DNA of 64,000 bases from Paraburkholderia sp. BL25I1N1 (GCF_003002025.1 NZ_PVZB01000004.1:62001-126000), one strand, 5' to 3'; numbered from the stretch's first letter, positions 40,773 through 50,608 are shown. A program made the numbers and translations. Notes: generated from the sequence alone by a model not told the origin.

Positions 40773-42257
40773 CTAGACGGAAGTTCGCGAAGGTGTCGCC
40801 GGCGGCAGATCGACCGATGGCGTCGCGGTGCTGACGCTCGGCATCTCCACATGGATGTCGGTGCCGTTCGGCACGCCGCGGCGGATATCGAAGCGGCCGC
40901 CATGCGCGGCGACGCGCTGGCGCATGCCCAGCAGCCCGTGGGTGTGCGTGCGCTTCAGATCGGCCGGCATGATGCCGACGCCGTTATCGGCGATATGCAG
41001 CGCCACCTGGCCGTCGCCGACCTGCAAGGCGATCGATACCTTCGAAGCTCGCGCGTACTTGGCCGCGTTGGTAAGCGACTCCTGCGCGACGCGGAACAGC
41101 GCGATCTCGGTTTGCTCGTCGAGCTTGATGTCGTCGGCGGGCAGGTGCAGGTCGAGCGTCCAGTTGTTGCGCTGCGCGGCTTCGTCGGCGAGCGTGCGCA
41201 AGGCGGTGACGAGCCCGAAGTTCGCCAGCACCGTAGGCCGCATATCTTCGATGATGCGGCGTTTCAGCGCGATGCCCTGGTCGAGATTGGCGAGCGCCCG
41301 CTTGAGTTTCTCGGCGATGTCCGGCTCGCTGTCCTTCAGCTTGCGGTTGGCCCACGCCACGTCCATTTTGCTGGCCGTCAGAATCGCGCCGAGTTCGTCG
41401 TGCAATTCGCGCGCGAGCTGGGTCTTCTCGTTTTCACTGACCGCCTGCAAGTGCCAGCCGAGCGCCTCGAGTTGCCGGGTGCGTTCGTTGACGAGTTGAT
41501 CGAGACTCTCCTGTTGTGTGATCAATTGACGCTGCACGCGTGCCTGGCGATCGATCTGAATGCCGAGATTGCGAAACAGCAGAATGAACAGCACGATGTT
41601 CAGCGCCGAGAGACCCGCTGCGCACAGCGTGGAAATGCGCTGATCGCCGCGGCTCGCGATAAGCGCGTGTTGGGCGCGGCGTTCCTCGTTGTCGCGCAGC
41701 AGCGAGAGCGTGCTGTCCACCAGCGACGCGTCGGCCGGGTTGGCCTCGCTCGCACCGCCGCAAGCGGACAGATCGAGCGGATGGGGCGCCGCGCGTTGCA
41801 GCGCGGACGCGCCCGCGCCGATCCGCGCTTCGATCAGCGCAAGAATCTGCGTGAAACTGGCAAGCTCGGCGCTGTCCGCTTTGCCGCCACGGTAGAAGCG
41901 GTTCAACGGCTGTTCGCTCTGGCGGATGCGCGCCGCGGTCGCGCAGAACTCGTGCGCGGCGGCGTCCTGCTTCGTCAGAAGAAAATCGCTTTGCAGGGCG
42001 CTCAGGCGCGACAACTGGCTCGCCAGCGTGCTCAATTGCACGGTGACGTCGCGCGCTTCGAGTGCGGTTTCGTATTCGGCGGCAATGCGCTGGCGCGCGG
42101 TCTCGAGTATCACGAGGCCGCCCACGGTAATGACGATCGCCACCGTCATGGCGATCGCCCAACTGCGGTTGTGCATCCAGTGGCTCAGCCGGGCTGCGGC
42201 CCCAGGCGCTGTGGAACCGGCTTTATCCGCGTCCGGCACGTTCTGCACATTTGGCAC
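40773..42257 (-). CDS. Sensor histidine kinase (NarX/DegS type, HisKA_3)
   Basis: A 494-residue membrane kinase: first membrane helix at about 34-51, a periplasmic domain of about 160 residues that is mostly helical, a second membrane helix at 213-230, a linker coiled coil, and HisKA_3. The phospho-accepting histidine is His286 in ARELHDELGAILTASK. The ATPase has VAQESLTNAAKYARAS, DNGVGI and GLLGMRQRV. The signal is unknown. The two response regulators 1.6 kb away on the other strand (43892, 44524) are the likely partners, the first being of the matching NarL class. Confidence 0.92.
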   Translation of the reverse strand: MPNVQNVPDADKAGSTAPGAAARLSHWMHNRSWAIAMTVAIVITVGGLVILETARQRIAAEYETALEARDVTVQLSTLASQLSRLSALQSDFLLTKQDAAAHEFCATAARIRQSEQPLNRFYRGGKADSAELASFTQILALIEARIGAGASALQRAAPHPLDLSACGGASEANPADASLVDSTLSLLRDNEERRAQHALIASRGDQRISTLCAAGLSALNIVLFILLFRNLGIQIDRQARVQRQLITQQESLDQLVNERTRQLEALGWHLQAVSENEKTQLARELHDELGAILTASKMDVAWANRKLKDSEPDIAEKLKRALANLDQGIALKRRIIEDMRPTVLANFGLVTALRTLADEAAQRNNWTLDLHLPADDIKLDEQTEIALFRVAQESLTNAAKYARASKVSIALQVGDGQVALHIADNGVGIMPADLKRTHTHGLLGMRQRVAAHGGRFDIRRGVPNGTDIHVEMPSVSTATPSVDLPPATPSRTSV

Positions 42258-42500
42258 ATTGGGCTCCTCTGATGGGGCATCAGTTTAACGCCCGCCGCGT
42301 TCGGCGACGGTGCCGTGATCGCGCGGCCGTTGCGGCGCTGCAAGCCGGACCGGCGAGGCGGACATGCCCGCCGTAACGCCGCCGTAATCCAATGTAAGCG
42401 GATTCTCACACGAAAACCGGCGTGCGTCGGAATGCGCCGCGCGTGGCCGATGGATAGGATGGACCTGATCGTTCAATCAATGTTTCGGGAGGAAGCCATC

Positions 42501-42677
42501 ATGCTGAAATGGGCGTTGTTCTTCGCCGTCATCGCGGTGATCGCCGGTGTTCTGGGCTTTACCGGTGTCGCGGCAGGCGCGGCGGCAATCGCGAAGTTCC
42601 TGTTCATCGTGTTTGTGATTCTGTGCGTGGTGTTCCTCGTGCTGGGCTTCGTGGTGACGAAAAAGATCGTCGATTAG
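42501..42677 (+). CDS. DUF1328 small membrane protein
   Basis: A 58-residue protein with two hydrophobic segments, [19 protein letters not shown] and [19 protein letters not shown]. The sequence up to [11 protein letters not shown] is the DUF1328/YtjA signature. GGGAGG lies ten bases before ATG 42501. A second, shorter copy follows at 42784. Function unknown; related proteins are stress induced in some bacteria. Confidence 0.9.
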   Translation: MLKWALFFAVIAVIAGVLGFTGVAAGAAAIAKFLFIVFVILCVVFLVLGFVVTKKIVD

Positions 42678-42783
42678 TGCTGCTCGCAGGTAAGTCGCGA
42701 GCCGTTTCTGAAGACGGGAGACCGGTCCGACGGTCAATATTGTGCGCCCATGCCGCGCAGTTACAGCAAGAAGGAGAGTCGTC

Positions 42784-42945
42784 ATGCTTCACTATGCCAT
42801 CGTCTTTTTCGTGATTGCGATCATCGCCGCCGTGTTCGGTTTTACCGGCATTGCAGCGGGTGCGGCCGAAATCGCCAAGATTCTGTTCTACATTTTCCTC
42901 GTCGTATTCGTGGTCACGCTGCTGCTCGGCGTGTTCCGAACATAG
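42784..42945 (+). CDS. DUF1328 small membrane protein, second copy
   Basis: A 53-residue paralogue of the gene 107 bases upstream, with the same core ([19 protein letters not shown]) but a shorter C-terminal tail. AAGGAGA precedes ATG 42784. Tandem copies suggest a local duplication that has since diverged. Their place before a ferritin-like gene and near a two-component system suggests a stress-response set (inference). Confidence 0.9.
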   Translation: MLHYAIVFFVIAIIAAVFGFTGIAAGAAEIAKILFYIFLVVFVVTLLLGVFRT

Positions 42946-43046
42946 ACGGGTGGCCCGTCGTGGCCATCGTTCCTTGTGACGGCGCATCAGGCGCGTTTCG
43001 TGCGTGATGCGCAGTTCCCACTCATACCGGATAAAGGAGAAATTCA

Positions 43047-43619
43047 ATGTCGAAGTCATCTACCGCTCAGGGCGCGCCGACTCAATCCAGCGATCCGTTC
43101 GTGATGGACCTTCAAAAAATCCGCGAAGACGCACGCAAGCACATGTCGGATGGCCCGGTCACGCAATCGTATGGCGCGGACCGCGAGACGGTGCTGAAGC
43201 TGTGTAACGACGCGCTGGCCACCGAAATCGTCTGCGTGCTGCGCTACAAGCGCCATCATTTCATGGCCAAGGGCATCAATTCGGAAGCCGTCGCCGCAGA
43301 GTTCGCTGAGCACGCGGCCGAGGAACAGCAACACGCCGACAGCATCGCCGAACGGATCGTGCAACTGGGCGGCGAGCCGGATTTCGCGCCGGACGGTCTG
43401 AAGACGCGCTCGCATTCGGAATACAAGGAAGGCGAGAACCTCACGGACATGATCAAGGAGAACCTGATCGCCGAGCGCATTGCGATCGACACGTACCGCG
43501 AGATCATTCGTTATCTGGGCGATAAGGACGTGACGACGCGTCGTATGTTCGAAGAGATTCTCGCTGTCGAAGAGGAGCATGCCGACGACATGGCGGACTT
43601 GCTCGAAGGCCGCGAGTAA
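43047..43619 (+). CDS. Ferritin-like/bacterioferritin-type protein
   Basis: A 190-residue four-helix protein. Ferritin-type di-iron residues are spread over ATEIVCVLRYKRHHFMAKG, EHAAEEQQHADSIAERI, ENLIAERIAIDTYREII and LAVEEEHADDMADLL. The order E / ExxH / E / ExxH fits a di-iron centre. It lies in line with the two DUF1328 genes. Strong AAGGAG precedes ATG 43047. Whether it stores iron or is a catalytic relative cannot be decided. Confidence 0.85.
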   Translation: MSKSSTAQGAPTQSSDPFVMDLQKIREDARKHMSDGPVTQSYGADRETVLKLCNDALATEIVCVLRYKRHHFMAKGINSEAVAAEFAEHAAEEQQHADSIAERIVQLGGEPDFAPDGLKTRSHSEYKEGENLTDMIKENLIAERIAIDTYREIIRYLGDKDVTTRRMFEEILAVEEEHADDMADLLEGRE

Positions 43620-43891
43620 TCGGGAGCGCGCGGCTGTGCGCGGCGGCGCGCAAAACGTGGAACGTAGACGCGAATAGCGCATTAGGGAAACGTAGCACGG
43701 CGGCGAGCGGCAGCGCTGTACATCGCGACCCGCTGCAGGCGGCGTGGCGGACAGCGCTAATGGCGCGGGTGGACCGCAAGGTTGCGCTCGCCGGCATGCG
43801 CCGCCTGGTTTTCCCAATCCGGCGGAAGCCATGCCGGAGATCATTACAATGTCTGCTTTGAAGCGATTTCATTGCACGGACACCCAAACCG

Positions 43892-44524
43892 ATGATTCGA
43901 GTGCTGATAGCTGACGACCATGCGATCGTCCGAGGTGGCTTCAAACAGTTCGTCGCCGACGAGCCGGATATGTGCGTCGCGGCCGAAGCGGCCACCGGCG
44001 ACCAGACCATCAGCCTCGTGCGCGAACAGGCCTTCGACGTGGTGCTGCTCGACATTGCGATGCCGGACAAGAATGGCATCGATACCTTACGCGTCATCAA
44101 GCAGGTGCGCCCTGAACAAGGTGTGCTGATTCTGTCGGGCTACCCGGAGAGCCAGTACGCAATCAATCTGCTGCGCGCGGGCGCGAACGGTTATCTGAAC
44201 AAAGACTGCGAGCCGGAGGAAATCGTGCGGGCGATTCGCGCGGTGGCGCGCGGGCATCGTTATCTCTCCGAGGCGGTCGCCGACACGCTCGCCGACAATC
44301 TCGACAAACCAGCGGCAGGGCGGCCGCACGAAGCACTCTCCGAGCGCGAATTCCAGATTTTCTGCAAGCTCGCGGCGGGGCAGATTCCCACCGACATCGC
44401 GGAGGAATTGCATCTGTCCGTAAAGACCGTGAGCACTTACCGGGCTCGCGTGCTGGAGAAAATGCGGTTGGCGAACAATGCCGATCTGACTTATTACGCG
44501 ATCAAGAACGGCTTGATCGAATAA
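43892..44524 (+). CDS. NarL/FixJ-type response regulator
   Basis: A 210-residue regulator with a receiver domain (IADDHAIVR, phosphorylation on Asp in VVLLDIAMPDKNG at about residue 54, and a Lys near 104) and a LuxR-type helix-turn-helix (LSEREFQIFCKLAAGQIPTDIAEEL, abbreviated: LHLSVKTVSTYRARVLEKM follows). The stop codon overlaps the next regulator's ATG by one base. HisKA_3 kinases pair with this class, so the kinase at 40773 is the likely partner. Confidence 0.92.
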   Translation: MIRVLIADDHAIVRGGFKQFVADEPDMCVAAEAATGDQTISLVREQAFDVVLLDIAMPDKNGIDTLRVIKQVRPEQGVLILSGYPESQYAINLLRAGANGYLNKDCEPEEIVRAIRAVARGHRYLSEAVADTLADNLDKPAAGRPHEALSEREFQIFCKLAAGQIPTDIAEELHLSVKTVSTYRARVLEKMRLANNADLTYYAIKNGLIE

Positions 44525-44973
44525 TGCGCGATCGAGATATTCCGATGAACAGCGAATCGAACCCTGTTGTCGACCCAGCCCGCCACGCGCCATTGCGTGT
44601 GCTGCTGATCGAGGATTCGCCGCTGATTCGCAGAAGCCTCGTGGAAACGATCGACGCGTCCGGATTGCTCAAGGTCGCCGCGTACGCGGATTCCGCGGAT
44701 CAGGCCATTGCTCTCCTGGGCGACGAGTCCTTCGACGCGGTGATCGTCGACCTGCAGTTGAAGCAGGGCTCGGGCGTGCCCGTGCTCGCCTATTTGCAGC
44801 GTGAGGGATTGATCGACAGAGTGTTCGCCGCGGTGCTGACCAATCACGCATTGCCCGCTTACCGGGAGCGCTGCGAGCAATATGGCGTGCGGCACTTTTA
44901 CGACAAGTCGTTCGAATTCGATCGCGTGATCGACGCGCTGCATGAATATGCGTATGCGCGAAGCAGCAAGTAA
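44524..44973 (+). CDS. Single-domain response regulator
   Basis: A 149-residue protein consisting only of a receiver domain: LRVLLIEDSPLIRRSL, the phosphorylated Asp in DAVIVDLQLKQGSG, and a Lys in FYDKSFEFD. There is no output domain. Its ATG (44524) overlaps the TAA of the regulator upstream; ATG 44545 is an alternative start. It may act as a phosphate sink or shuttle for the neighbouring regulator (inference). Confidence 0.88.
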   Translation: MRDRDIPMNSESNPVVDPARHAPLRVLLIEDSPLIRRSLVETIDASGLLKVAAYADSADQAIALLGDESFDAVIVDLQLKQGSGVPVLAYLQREGLIDRVFAAVLTNHALPAYRERCEQYGVRHFYDKSFEFDRVIDALHEYAYARSSK

Positions 44974-44999
44974 GCGCTCCGCGCCGCGCAGATAGCGGA

Positions 45000-46199
45000 C
45001 TAGCTCGCCGCGCGTGCGGGAAGCGCCAGATGATTCCACGCCGCCAGCCCCGCGAACACGATGCCGGCCACGCTCACACCGATCCACCCGAACGCCGGCC
45101 AGACCACTGCGCCGACGCCGGAGCCGAGTGCTCCGCCGATGAAATACGCCACCATGTACACCGTATTCACGCGGCTGCGCGCGTCCGGCTTGAGCGCGTA
45201 GATGCGCGACTGATTGGAAATCTGCGCGGCCTGCACGCCGATATCGAGAATGATCACGCCGACTACCAATCCCGCGATGCTCTTCGCCGATACGCCGAAT
45301 ACGACGAACGAAATCGCCACCAGCACGATAGACAGGGTGATGATCGCGCGCGGTCCACGTCGATCGGAAAACTTGCCGGCGAGCGGCGCGGCCATCGCGC
45401 CTGCCGCGCCGACGATACCGAATAGCCCGGCCGCCTGCGGCCCGAGATGAAACGGCGCGCCGGCCAGCAGCAAGGCCAGCACCGACCAGAAGATACTGAA
45501 TGCCGCGAACAGGGCCGCGCCGGTGAGCGACGCTTCACGCAATTCGCGATGCTCGACGATCAGATGCCACATCGACACCAGCAGCTTGCCGTAGGGCAGC
45601 GTCGAAGTCGGCTGGCTCTTCGGCAGACGCATCATGATGACTACCGCCAGCACCAGCAGCGCGACCACGGACGCGCCGAACACCGCGCGCCAGCCGAAAT
45701 ATTCGGCGATTACGCCCGACGCCGTTCGCGCCAGCAGAATCCCCAGCAGCAAACCGCTCATCACCGTGCCGACCGCGTGGCCGCGTTCGGACGGCGGCGC
45801 GATTTCCGCCGCGAACGGCACCGCTTGCTGCGCGATGGTGGCGAGCACGCCGATCGCCAGACTCGCGACGATCAGCACGGTCAGCGTCGGCGCCGCGGCG
45901 GCCACGACCAGCGCGACGCAAATGGCGGCGATCTGCAACAGGATCAGACGGCGCCGGTCGAAACGGTCGCCGAGCGGCGCGAGCAGCAGCATGCCGGCCG
46001 CGTAGCCGAGTTGCGTGACGGCCGGCACCGCGCCGACCCACGACGCGCTGTGCGGAAACGACTGGCGGAAGTCGTCGAGCAGCGGCTGGTTGTAATAGAT
46101 GTTCGCAACCGAGACGCCGGCGATGGTGGCGAGCAGAAACAGCAGGCCGCGCAACGACCGGTCGGCGGAAGCGGGAGTAGACGCGTTCGAAGTGGACAT
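45000..46199 (-). CDS. MFS transporter (efflux type)
   Basis: A 399-residue protein with 12 predicted membrane segments; the loop-2/3 signature reads GMLLLAPLGDRFDRRRLIL, and the first half has SVANIYYNQPLLDDF, common in DHA-type exporters. ATG 46199 is preferred to 46241. Substrate cannot be inferred. It faces the membrane protein gene at 46412 head to head. Confidence 0.88.
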   Translation of the reverse strand: MSTSNASTPASADRSLRGLLFLLATIAGVSVANIYYNQPLLDDFRQSFPHSASWVGAVPAVTQLGYAAGMLLLAPLGDRFDRRRLILLQIAAICVALVVAAAAPTLTVLIVASLAIGVLATIAQQAVPFAAEIAPPSERGHAVGTVMSGLLLGILLARTASGVIAEYFGWRAVFGASVVALLVLAVVIMMRLPKSQPTSTLPYGKLLVSMWHLIVEHRELREASLTGAALFAAFSIFWSVLALLLAGAPFHLGPQAAGLFGIVGAAGAMAAPLAGKFSDRRGPRAIITLSIVLVAISFVVFGVSAKSIAGLVVGVIILDIGVQAAQISNQSRIYALKPDARSRVNTVYMVAYFIGGALGSGVGAVVWPAFGWIGVSVAGIVFAGLAAWNHLALPARAAS

Positions 46200-46411
46200 G
46201 AGAGGGCACAGTCGACGGACCGGCCCATGCACGGTCCTCAAGCGTGCCGATCATACCGGAGCATGGCGGATCGTGCTGACGGCGGCGAGACAGAGCGGCC
46301 CGCTCGCGCAGCGGCCTCACAACGCCTTGCCGACAAAATGAGATGGAGTTTCGGCTTACGTTCGTAAAATCGGCGCGCCTTATCCGACCGACGCTTTACA
46401 AGAACGACTCC

Positions 46412-46897
46412 ATGACCTCGATCACGAAACACGAACCTCGACACATCGGCGGCTCGCTGCTCGTCGCCTTGATTTGCCTGGCGGCGTGGGCGCTCTACAC
46501 CGCGATCGCAATGCGCGATCCGCTCAAGCTGATGCTCGAATGGGAAGTGCTGGCCGTGTTCGCGCGGCCCGAAACACACGGCTGGTATCGCACCGTGATC
46601 GCGATGGTGGGCTGCGATGTGCTCACGGGCGCGTTCATCGTCGTGGGGACGGGCTGGCTGGGGCTGCTCGCATGGCGCAAGTCGCCGCGTTTTACCACGC
46701 ACGTTCAGGCGTGGCTGCTGGCCATCGTCGTGCTGCGCACCGTCGCGTATCTACTCGGCGATAACATGACGCACGCGATCGGTATCGACATCGCCATTCC
46801 GTACGACGGCTTCATTCAGGCTGTCGTGGCGGCCGCGCTCGGGATTCCGTATTTCAGGCTGTCCCGGCGCGTTCGTGAGACTTTCGTCGACGCCTGA
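46412..46897 (+). CDS. Four-helix membrane protein, DUF2569-like
   Basis: A 161-residue protein with four hydrophobic segments (LLVALICLAAWALYTAI, CDVLTGAFIVVGTGWLGLL, LLAIVVLRTVAYLL, FIQAVVAAALGIPYF). The start IGGSLLVAL and the arrangement resemble DUF2569, but I am not certain. The frame opens at 46343; ATG 46412 is favoured by its short cytoplasmic lead. Function unknown. Confidence 0.6.
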   Translation: MTSITKHEPRHIGGSLLVALICLAAWALYTAIAMRDPLKLMLEWEVLAVFARPETHGWYRTVIAMVGCDVLTGAFIVVGTGWLGLLAWRKSPRFTTHVQAWLLAIVVLRTVAYLLGDNMTHAIGIDIAIPYDGFIQAVVAAALGIPYFRLSRRVRETFVDA

Positions 46898-46907
46898 CCC
46901 GCACGCG

Positions 46908-47735
46908 TCAATCGATCAGATCGCCTTCGGGCTCATAGAACGGATACGGGCCGTCGGCTTTTTCCACATACGCGTGATGCGTGATAATGCCGGTCGCCGG
47001 ATCATAGTGATGCAGCGCATACGCGGGCGGTTCCATCATGAACGCGGACGGCGCATCCTCGCGCAGATCGAGCGCAACCTGATGCGCGGGCGCCGGCACC
47101 GCGGAGGCGATCGTGCCGCCGAATCGCACGAACATGGGCCGGTGCACATGCCCGCAGATCACCCGCTCCACGTTCGGATAACGCGCGATCAGCGCAGCGA
47201 GTTTGCCTGCCGCAGCGGGATCGAGCCGCAGTTCGTCCATATGCCCGATGCCGCACACAAACGGCGGATGATGCAACGCGACCACCGTCGGCTTGCCCTG
47301 GGCCGCATCGAGTTGCGTGGCGAGCCACGCGAGCCGCGCATCGCATAGATGGCCGGCGCTTTGTCCCGGCACCATCGAATCGAGTGCGATGATCCGCAAT
47401 GGACCGACATCGACGGCGTACTGCACGAATTCACCACCGCTCGCCAATTCCTTGCGATCGGGAAACGCGGCGCGCAAGGCAGCACGTTCGTCGTGATTGC
47501 CGACCAGCATGAAGTAGGGAATCTCAAGCGGCGCGAGCAGCGTCTTCAGGTGTTCGTACTGTTCCGGATCACCCTGATCGACGAGGTCGCCGGTCATGAT
47601 CACCGCGTCGGGACGCGGCTCGAGCGCATTGAGGGCGGCGACGCAGCGTGCGAGATAGGCGCCGGTGTCGACGCGCCGATAAGCGAGCGCGCTGGGCCGT
47701 TTGATATGCAGGTCGCTAATTTGAGCCAGCAGCAT
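46908..47735 (-). CDS. Calcineurin-like phosphodiesterase (CpdA/GpdQ type)
   Basis: A 275-residue binuclear metallophosphoesterase. The five metal motifs are present: SDLHIKRP (Asp8, His10), MTGDLVDQG, GNHDER, LHHPPF and CGHVHRP. This set matches class III cyclic-nucleotide phosphodiesterases and glycerophosphodiesterases such as GpdQ. It lies 55 bases after the ABC ATPase in the same direction, the last gene of a LacI-controlled importer, so it probably cleaves the imported phosphodiester (inference) rather than acting in cAMP signalling. Confidence 0.85.
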   Translation of the reverse strand: MLLAQISDLHIKRPSALAYRRVDTGAYLARCVAALNALEPRPDAVIMTGDLVDQGDPEQYEHLKTLLAPLEIPYFMLVGNHDERAALRAAFPDRKELASGGEFVQYAVDVGPLRIIALDSMVPGQSAGHLCDARLAWLATQLDAAQGKPTVVALHHPPFVCGIGHMDELRLDPAAAGKLAALIARYPNVERVICGHVHRPMFVRFGGTIASAVPAPAHQVALDLREDAPSAFMMEPPAYALHHYDPATGIITHHAYVEKADGPYPFYEPEGDLID

Positions 47736-47790
47736 GGGGGATGTCCTTTTTATAGCGCGCTATAGAAACAGCGAAAACAGCGCGGCTTCA

Positions 47791-48837
47791 TTACGATAGC
47801 GCAATCAGCGCGTCCTGCGTGATGGAAATGCCGACCGGGGTGCCGCGCGCCAATTCCACGCGGCCGGCTACGTCGATCAGCAACGCGTCCGGCGCGGCGC
47901 CGCCGATCGTCAGGCGCGTACGCTCGCCGAGAAACGCGGTGCTTTCAATATGTCCACGCAATTGCGCGTGAGCCGGATCGGCCAGATAAGCGTCTTCCGG
48001 GCGGAAGAAAATCTCGTGCGCCGAGTTCGCATGCACGGAGCCCGCGGGCAGCGGCACGGCGCCGCCGGTGGTACTCAGCATGCCGTCGCGCCGCTCGCCC
48101 GCAAGCCGGTTGATCGTGCCGACGAACTGCGCGACCGTCCGGTTGGCGGGACGGTAGTAGATCTCGCGCGGCGAGCCGATCTGTTCGATGCGTCCCGCGC
48201 TCATCACGACGATGCGATCGCCCAGTTCCATCGCTTCGGCCTGATCGTGCGTGACGTAGACGGTCGTGATGCCCAGCTCGCGCAACAACGTGTTCATCTC
48301 GCTGCGCAAGGTGTCGCGCAAACGGGCGTCGAGGGCGGTCAACGGTTCGTCGAGCAGCAGCACGCGCGGCTGCACGGCGAGCGCGCGCGCGAGCGCCACC
48401 CGCTGACGCTGGCCGCCGGAAAGCTGATCGATAGGCTTATCGGCGTGAGCCGTGAGACGCATCATGCCGAGCAATTCGTCGACGCGTTGCCGTGCCGTCT
48501 CAGCGGGCACGCGCTTGATCTTCAAACCGTAGCTGATGTTGCCGCGCACCGTCAGATTCGGAAACAGCGCGTAGCTCTGGAACACCATGCCGACCTGGCG
48601 CTTTTCGATCGGCAGCGCGGTGACGTCGTCGTCGCCGAACGCGATGCGGCCGCCGGCGTCCGGTGTCTCCAGACCCGCGATCATGCGCAGCGTCGTGGTT
48701 TTGCCGCAGCCGGACGGGCCGAGCAGCACGAGCGTTTCGCCGGCGTCGATATGCAGGTCGAGCGGTTCGAGCACACGTGTGCCGCGAAACGTTTTCGCGC
48801 ATTGCGTCAGCGTGATGGGAACGGAAGCGAGTTTCAT
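47791..48837 (-). CDS. ABC importer ATP-binding protein (CysA/PotA-like, with TOBE)
   Basis: A 348-residue ATPase: Walker A (GPSGCGKTTT), signature (LSGGQRQRVALA), Walker B (LLLDEPLTALDARL), then a C-terminal TOBE/OB domain (EIFFRPEDAYLADP). Its ATG overlaps the TGA of the upstream permease by four bases. Its relatives import iron, spermidine, 2-aminoethylphosphonate or glycerol-phosphate. Substrate is inferred from the adjoining phosphodiesterase to be a phosphorylated compound; this is uncertain. Confidence 0.9.
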   Translation of the reverse strand: MKLASVPITLTQCAKTFRGTRVLEPLDLHIDAGETLVLLGPSGCGKTTTLRMIAGLETPDAGGRIAFGDDDVTALPIEKRQVGMVFQSYALFPNLTVRGNISYGLKIKRVPAETARQRVDELLGMMRLTAHADKPIDQLSGGQRQRVALARALAVQPRVLLLDEPLTALDARLRDTLRSEMNTLLRELGITTVYVTHDQAEAMELGDRIVVMSAGRIEQIGSPREIYYRPANRTVAQFVGTINRLAGERRDGMLSTTGGAVPLPAGSVHANSAHEIFFRPEDAYLADPAHAQLRGHIESTAFLGERTRLTIGGAAPDALLIDVAGRVELARGTPVGISITQDALIALS

Positions 48838-49787
48838 GGCTTGATGGACTTCGAAGGAGGTGCCGCGATGCGTTTTTTCGCCGCGCTGCGCTGGCCGGTC
48901 GCATCGACGCCGAGCCATTGCATCGCGACGAGCAGAGGCATCGTCATGATGAAAAAGAGAATCGTGTAGGCGCTGCCGATCTCGATGCGCAACGACGCGT
49001 AAGTGTCGGCGAGACCCACCGGCAGCGTCTTGGTATCGGGCGTGTGCAGCATCCAGGTGAGGTTGAATTCGCCGATCGACAGCGTCAGCACCGCCAGCGC
49101 GCCGGCCACGATGCCGGGCCGCGCGTTCGGCAGCACGATCGTCACGAAGCGTCGAAAGAAGCTCGCGCCGAGACTCGCCGCGCCTTCCTCGAGCGTGCGC
49201 AGATCGCTGCTCGCGCAGACCGCCGCGACCGCGCGCACCATGAAGGGCAGCGTGAACACCACGTGCCCGACCACGATGAACGCCACGCTCATGCGGAACA
49301 TCGTGAAGCCGCCGTAGACCACCAGCAGCGCGAGCGCGGACGCGAGACCGGGCAGCGCGATCGGCAGCACCAGGAACTCTTCGATGATGCGCGAGAGCCG
49401 CGTCTTGCTGCGCGCGAGCACATAGCCCGCGGGCACGCCGGTCAGCAGCGTGATGAGCAAGGTGGCCGCCGCCACTTCGAGCGAGAGAAACACCGAGCTG
49501 TGATACTGCGTCCACACTTCGCCGAACCAGCGCAGCGTGAGTCCGCTCGACACGCCCTTGAAGTAGTTGACCGTCAGGCCCGCCAGGATCGACATGACGA
49601 CCGGCACGATCAGGAACGCGCACAGCAGCAGCGTGACAAGCCATTGGCCGCTTGCCAGCCACGTTCTTGCGTCCGGCCAGCGCACGCGTGAACGCGGTTT
49701 GGCGGGTGGTTGTAGAGAGGTAGTGATTGAACTCATTGAAGTACGATTCTCCGCTTTGGAAGCGCCCGGTTCGGAAACGCCGTTCAT
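48834..49787 (-). CDS. ABC importer permease, second subunit
   Basis: A 317-residue permease with an N-terminal tail of about 45 residues and six membrane segments; the ATPase-contact loop reads LEEGAASLGASFFRRFVTIVL (partly quoted; EEGAASLGAS is key). It overlaps the preceding permease stop by four bases (ATGA) and its own stop overlaps the ATPase start in the same manner. The frame extends to 50060, but ATG 49787 is supported by the coupling. Confidence 0.88.
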   Translation of the reverse strand: MNGVSEPGASKAENRTSMSSITTSLQPPAKPRSRVRWPDARTWLASGQWLVTLLLCAFLIVPVVMSILAGLTVNYFKGVSSGLTLRWFGEVWTQYHSSVFLSLEVAAATLLITLLTGVPAGYVLARSKTRLSRIIEEFLVLPIALPGLASALALLVVYGGFTMFRMSVAFIVVGHVVFTLPFMVRAVAAVCASSDLRTLEEGAASLGASFFRRFVTIVLPNARPGIVAGALAVLTLSIGEFNLTWMLHTPDTKTLPVGLADTYASLRIEIGSAYTILFFIMTMPLLVAMQWLGVDATGQRSAAKKRIAAPPSKSIKP

Positions 49788-50608
49788 GCGCTTGCCGCCA
49801 CGGCCGAGCCGCTCACGCTGCGCGCCAGCGCCAGCACGGCCCACGTCACGATGCCGAGCACGATCGAAAGCCCCGCGGCCGTCACCATGTTCGCGTTGAG
49901 GGTGAACTCGGTGTAGATGGTCATCGGCAGCACGTCGATGTCGGTGGCGAGCGTGAACGCGGTGCCGAATGCGCCCATCGCGGTGGCGAAGCACACGGCG
50001 CCCGCCGCGATCAGGCCGGGCGAGAGCGCGGGCAACACGATGTCGCGCGTGATGCGCCACGGCGACGCACCGAGCGAACGCGCGGCTTCTTCAAGCGATG
50101 CATCGAGCTTGGTCGCCGAAGCCATGACGGTGACGATCACGCGCGGAATCGAGAAGTACAGGTAGCCGAGAAAGAGGCCGCTCATCGAATAGGCGAACAC
50201 CCAGCGCTCGCCCGTGAGTTTGAGCGAGAGCGCGCCGATCAGCCCCTGGCGTCCCGCCAGCATGATGACCATGAAGCCGACCACCACGCCGGGAAACGCC
50301 AGCGGAAACGTGAGTAACGCAAGCAGCGTGCGTTTCAAAGGAAACTCGCGCCGCGCCAGCAGCAGACCCGCGATCACCGAGAGCACCAGCGTCGCCGCCG
50401 TGACCGCCGCGGACAACAGCACGGTCGCGCCGAGGCTCGACATGTAGCGCGGATTCGTCAGCATCGCGCGATAGGTGGCGAACGCGTGGCCGTCGCCGCT
50501 CAACTGCGCGAGCGCGCCCATCGGCAGCAGCCAGAAGGCGATGAACACTGCCAGCGCCGGCGCGAGCAACGCGATGCGCCAGCGCAGCGGAAACGTGATG
50601 TCGTTCAA
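49784..50608 (-). CDS. ABC importer permease, first subunit
   Basis: A 274-residue permease with six membrane segments and an EAA-type loop (EEAARSLGASPWRITRDIVL). The likely start is TTG 50608, whose TTGA overlaps the TGA of the binding-protein gene; AGGTG lies seven bases upstream. The longer frame to 50773 lies inside the binding-protein gene and is not protein-like. Confidence 0.85.
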   Translation of the reverse strand: MNDITFPLRWRIALLAPALAVFIAFWLLPMGALAQLSGDGHAFATYRAMLTNPRYMSSLGATVLLSAAVTAATLVLSVIAGLLLARREFPLKRTLLALLTFPLAFPGVVVGFMVIMLAGRQGLIGALSLKLTGERWVFAYSMSGLFLGYLYFSIPRVIVTVMASATKLDASLEEAARSLGASPWRITRDIVLPALSPGLIAAGAVCFATAMGAFGTAFTLATDIDVLPMTIYTEFTLNANMVTAAGLSIVLGIVTWAVLALARSVSGSAVAASA

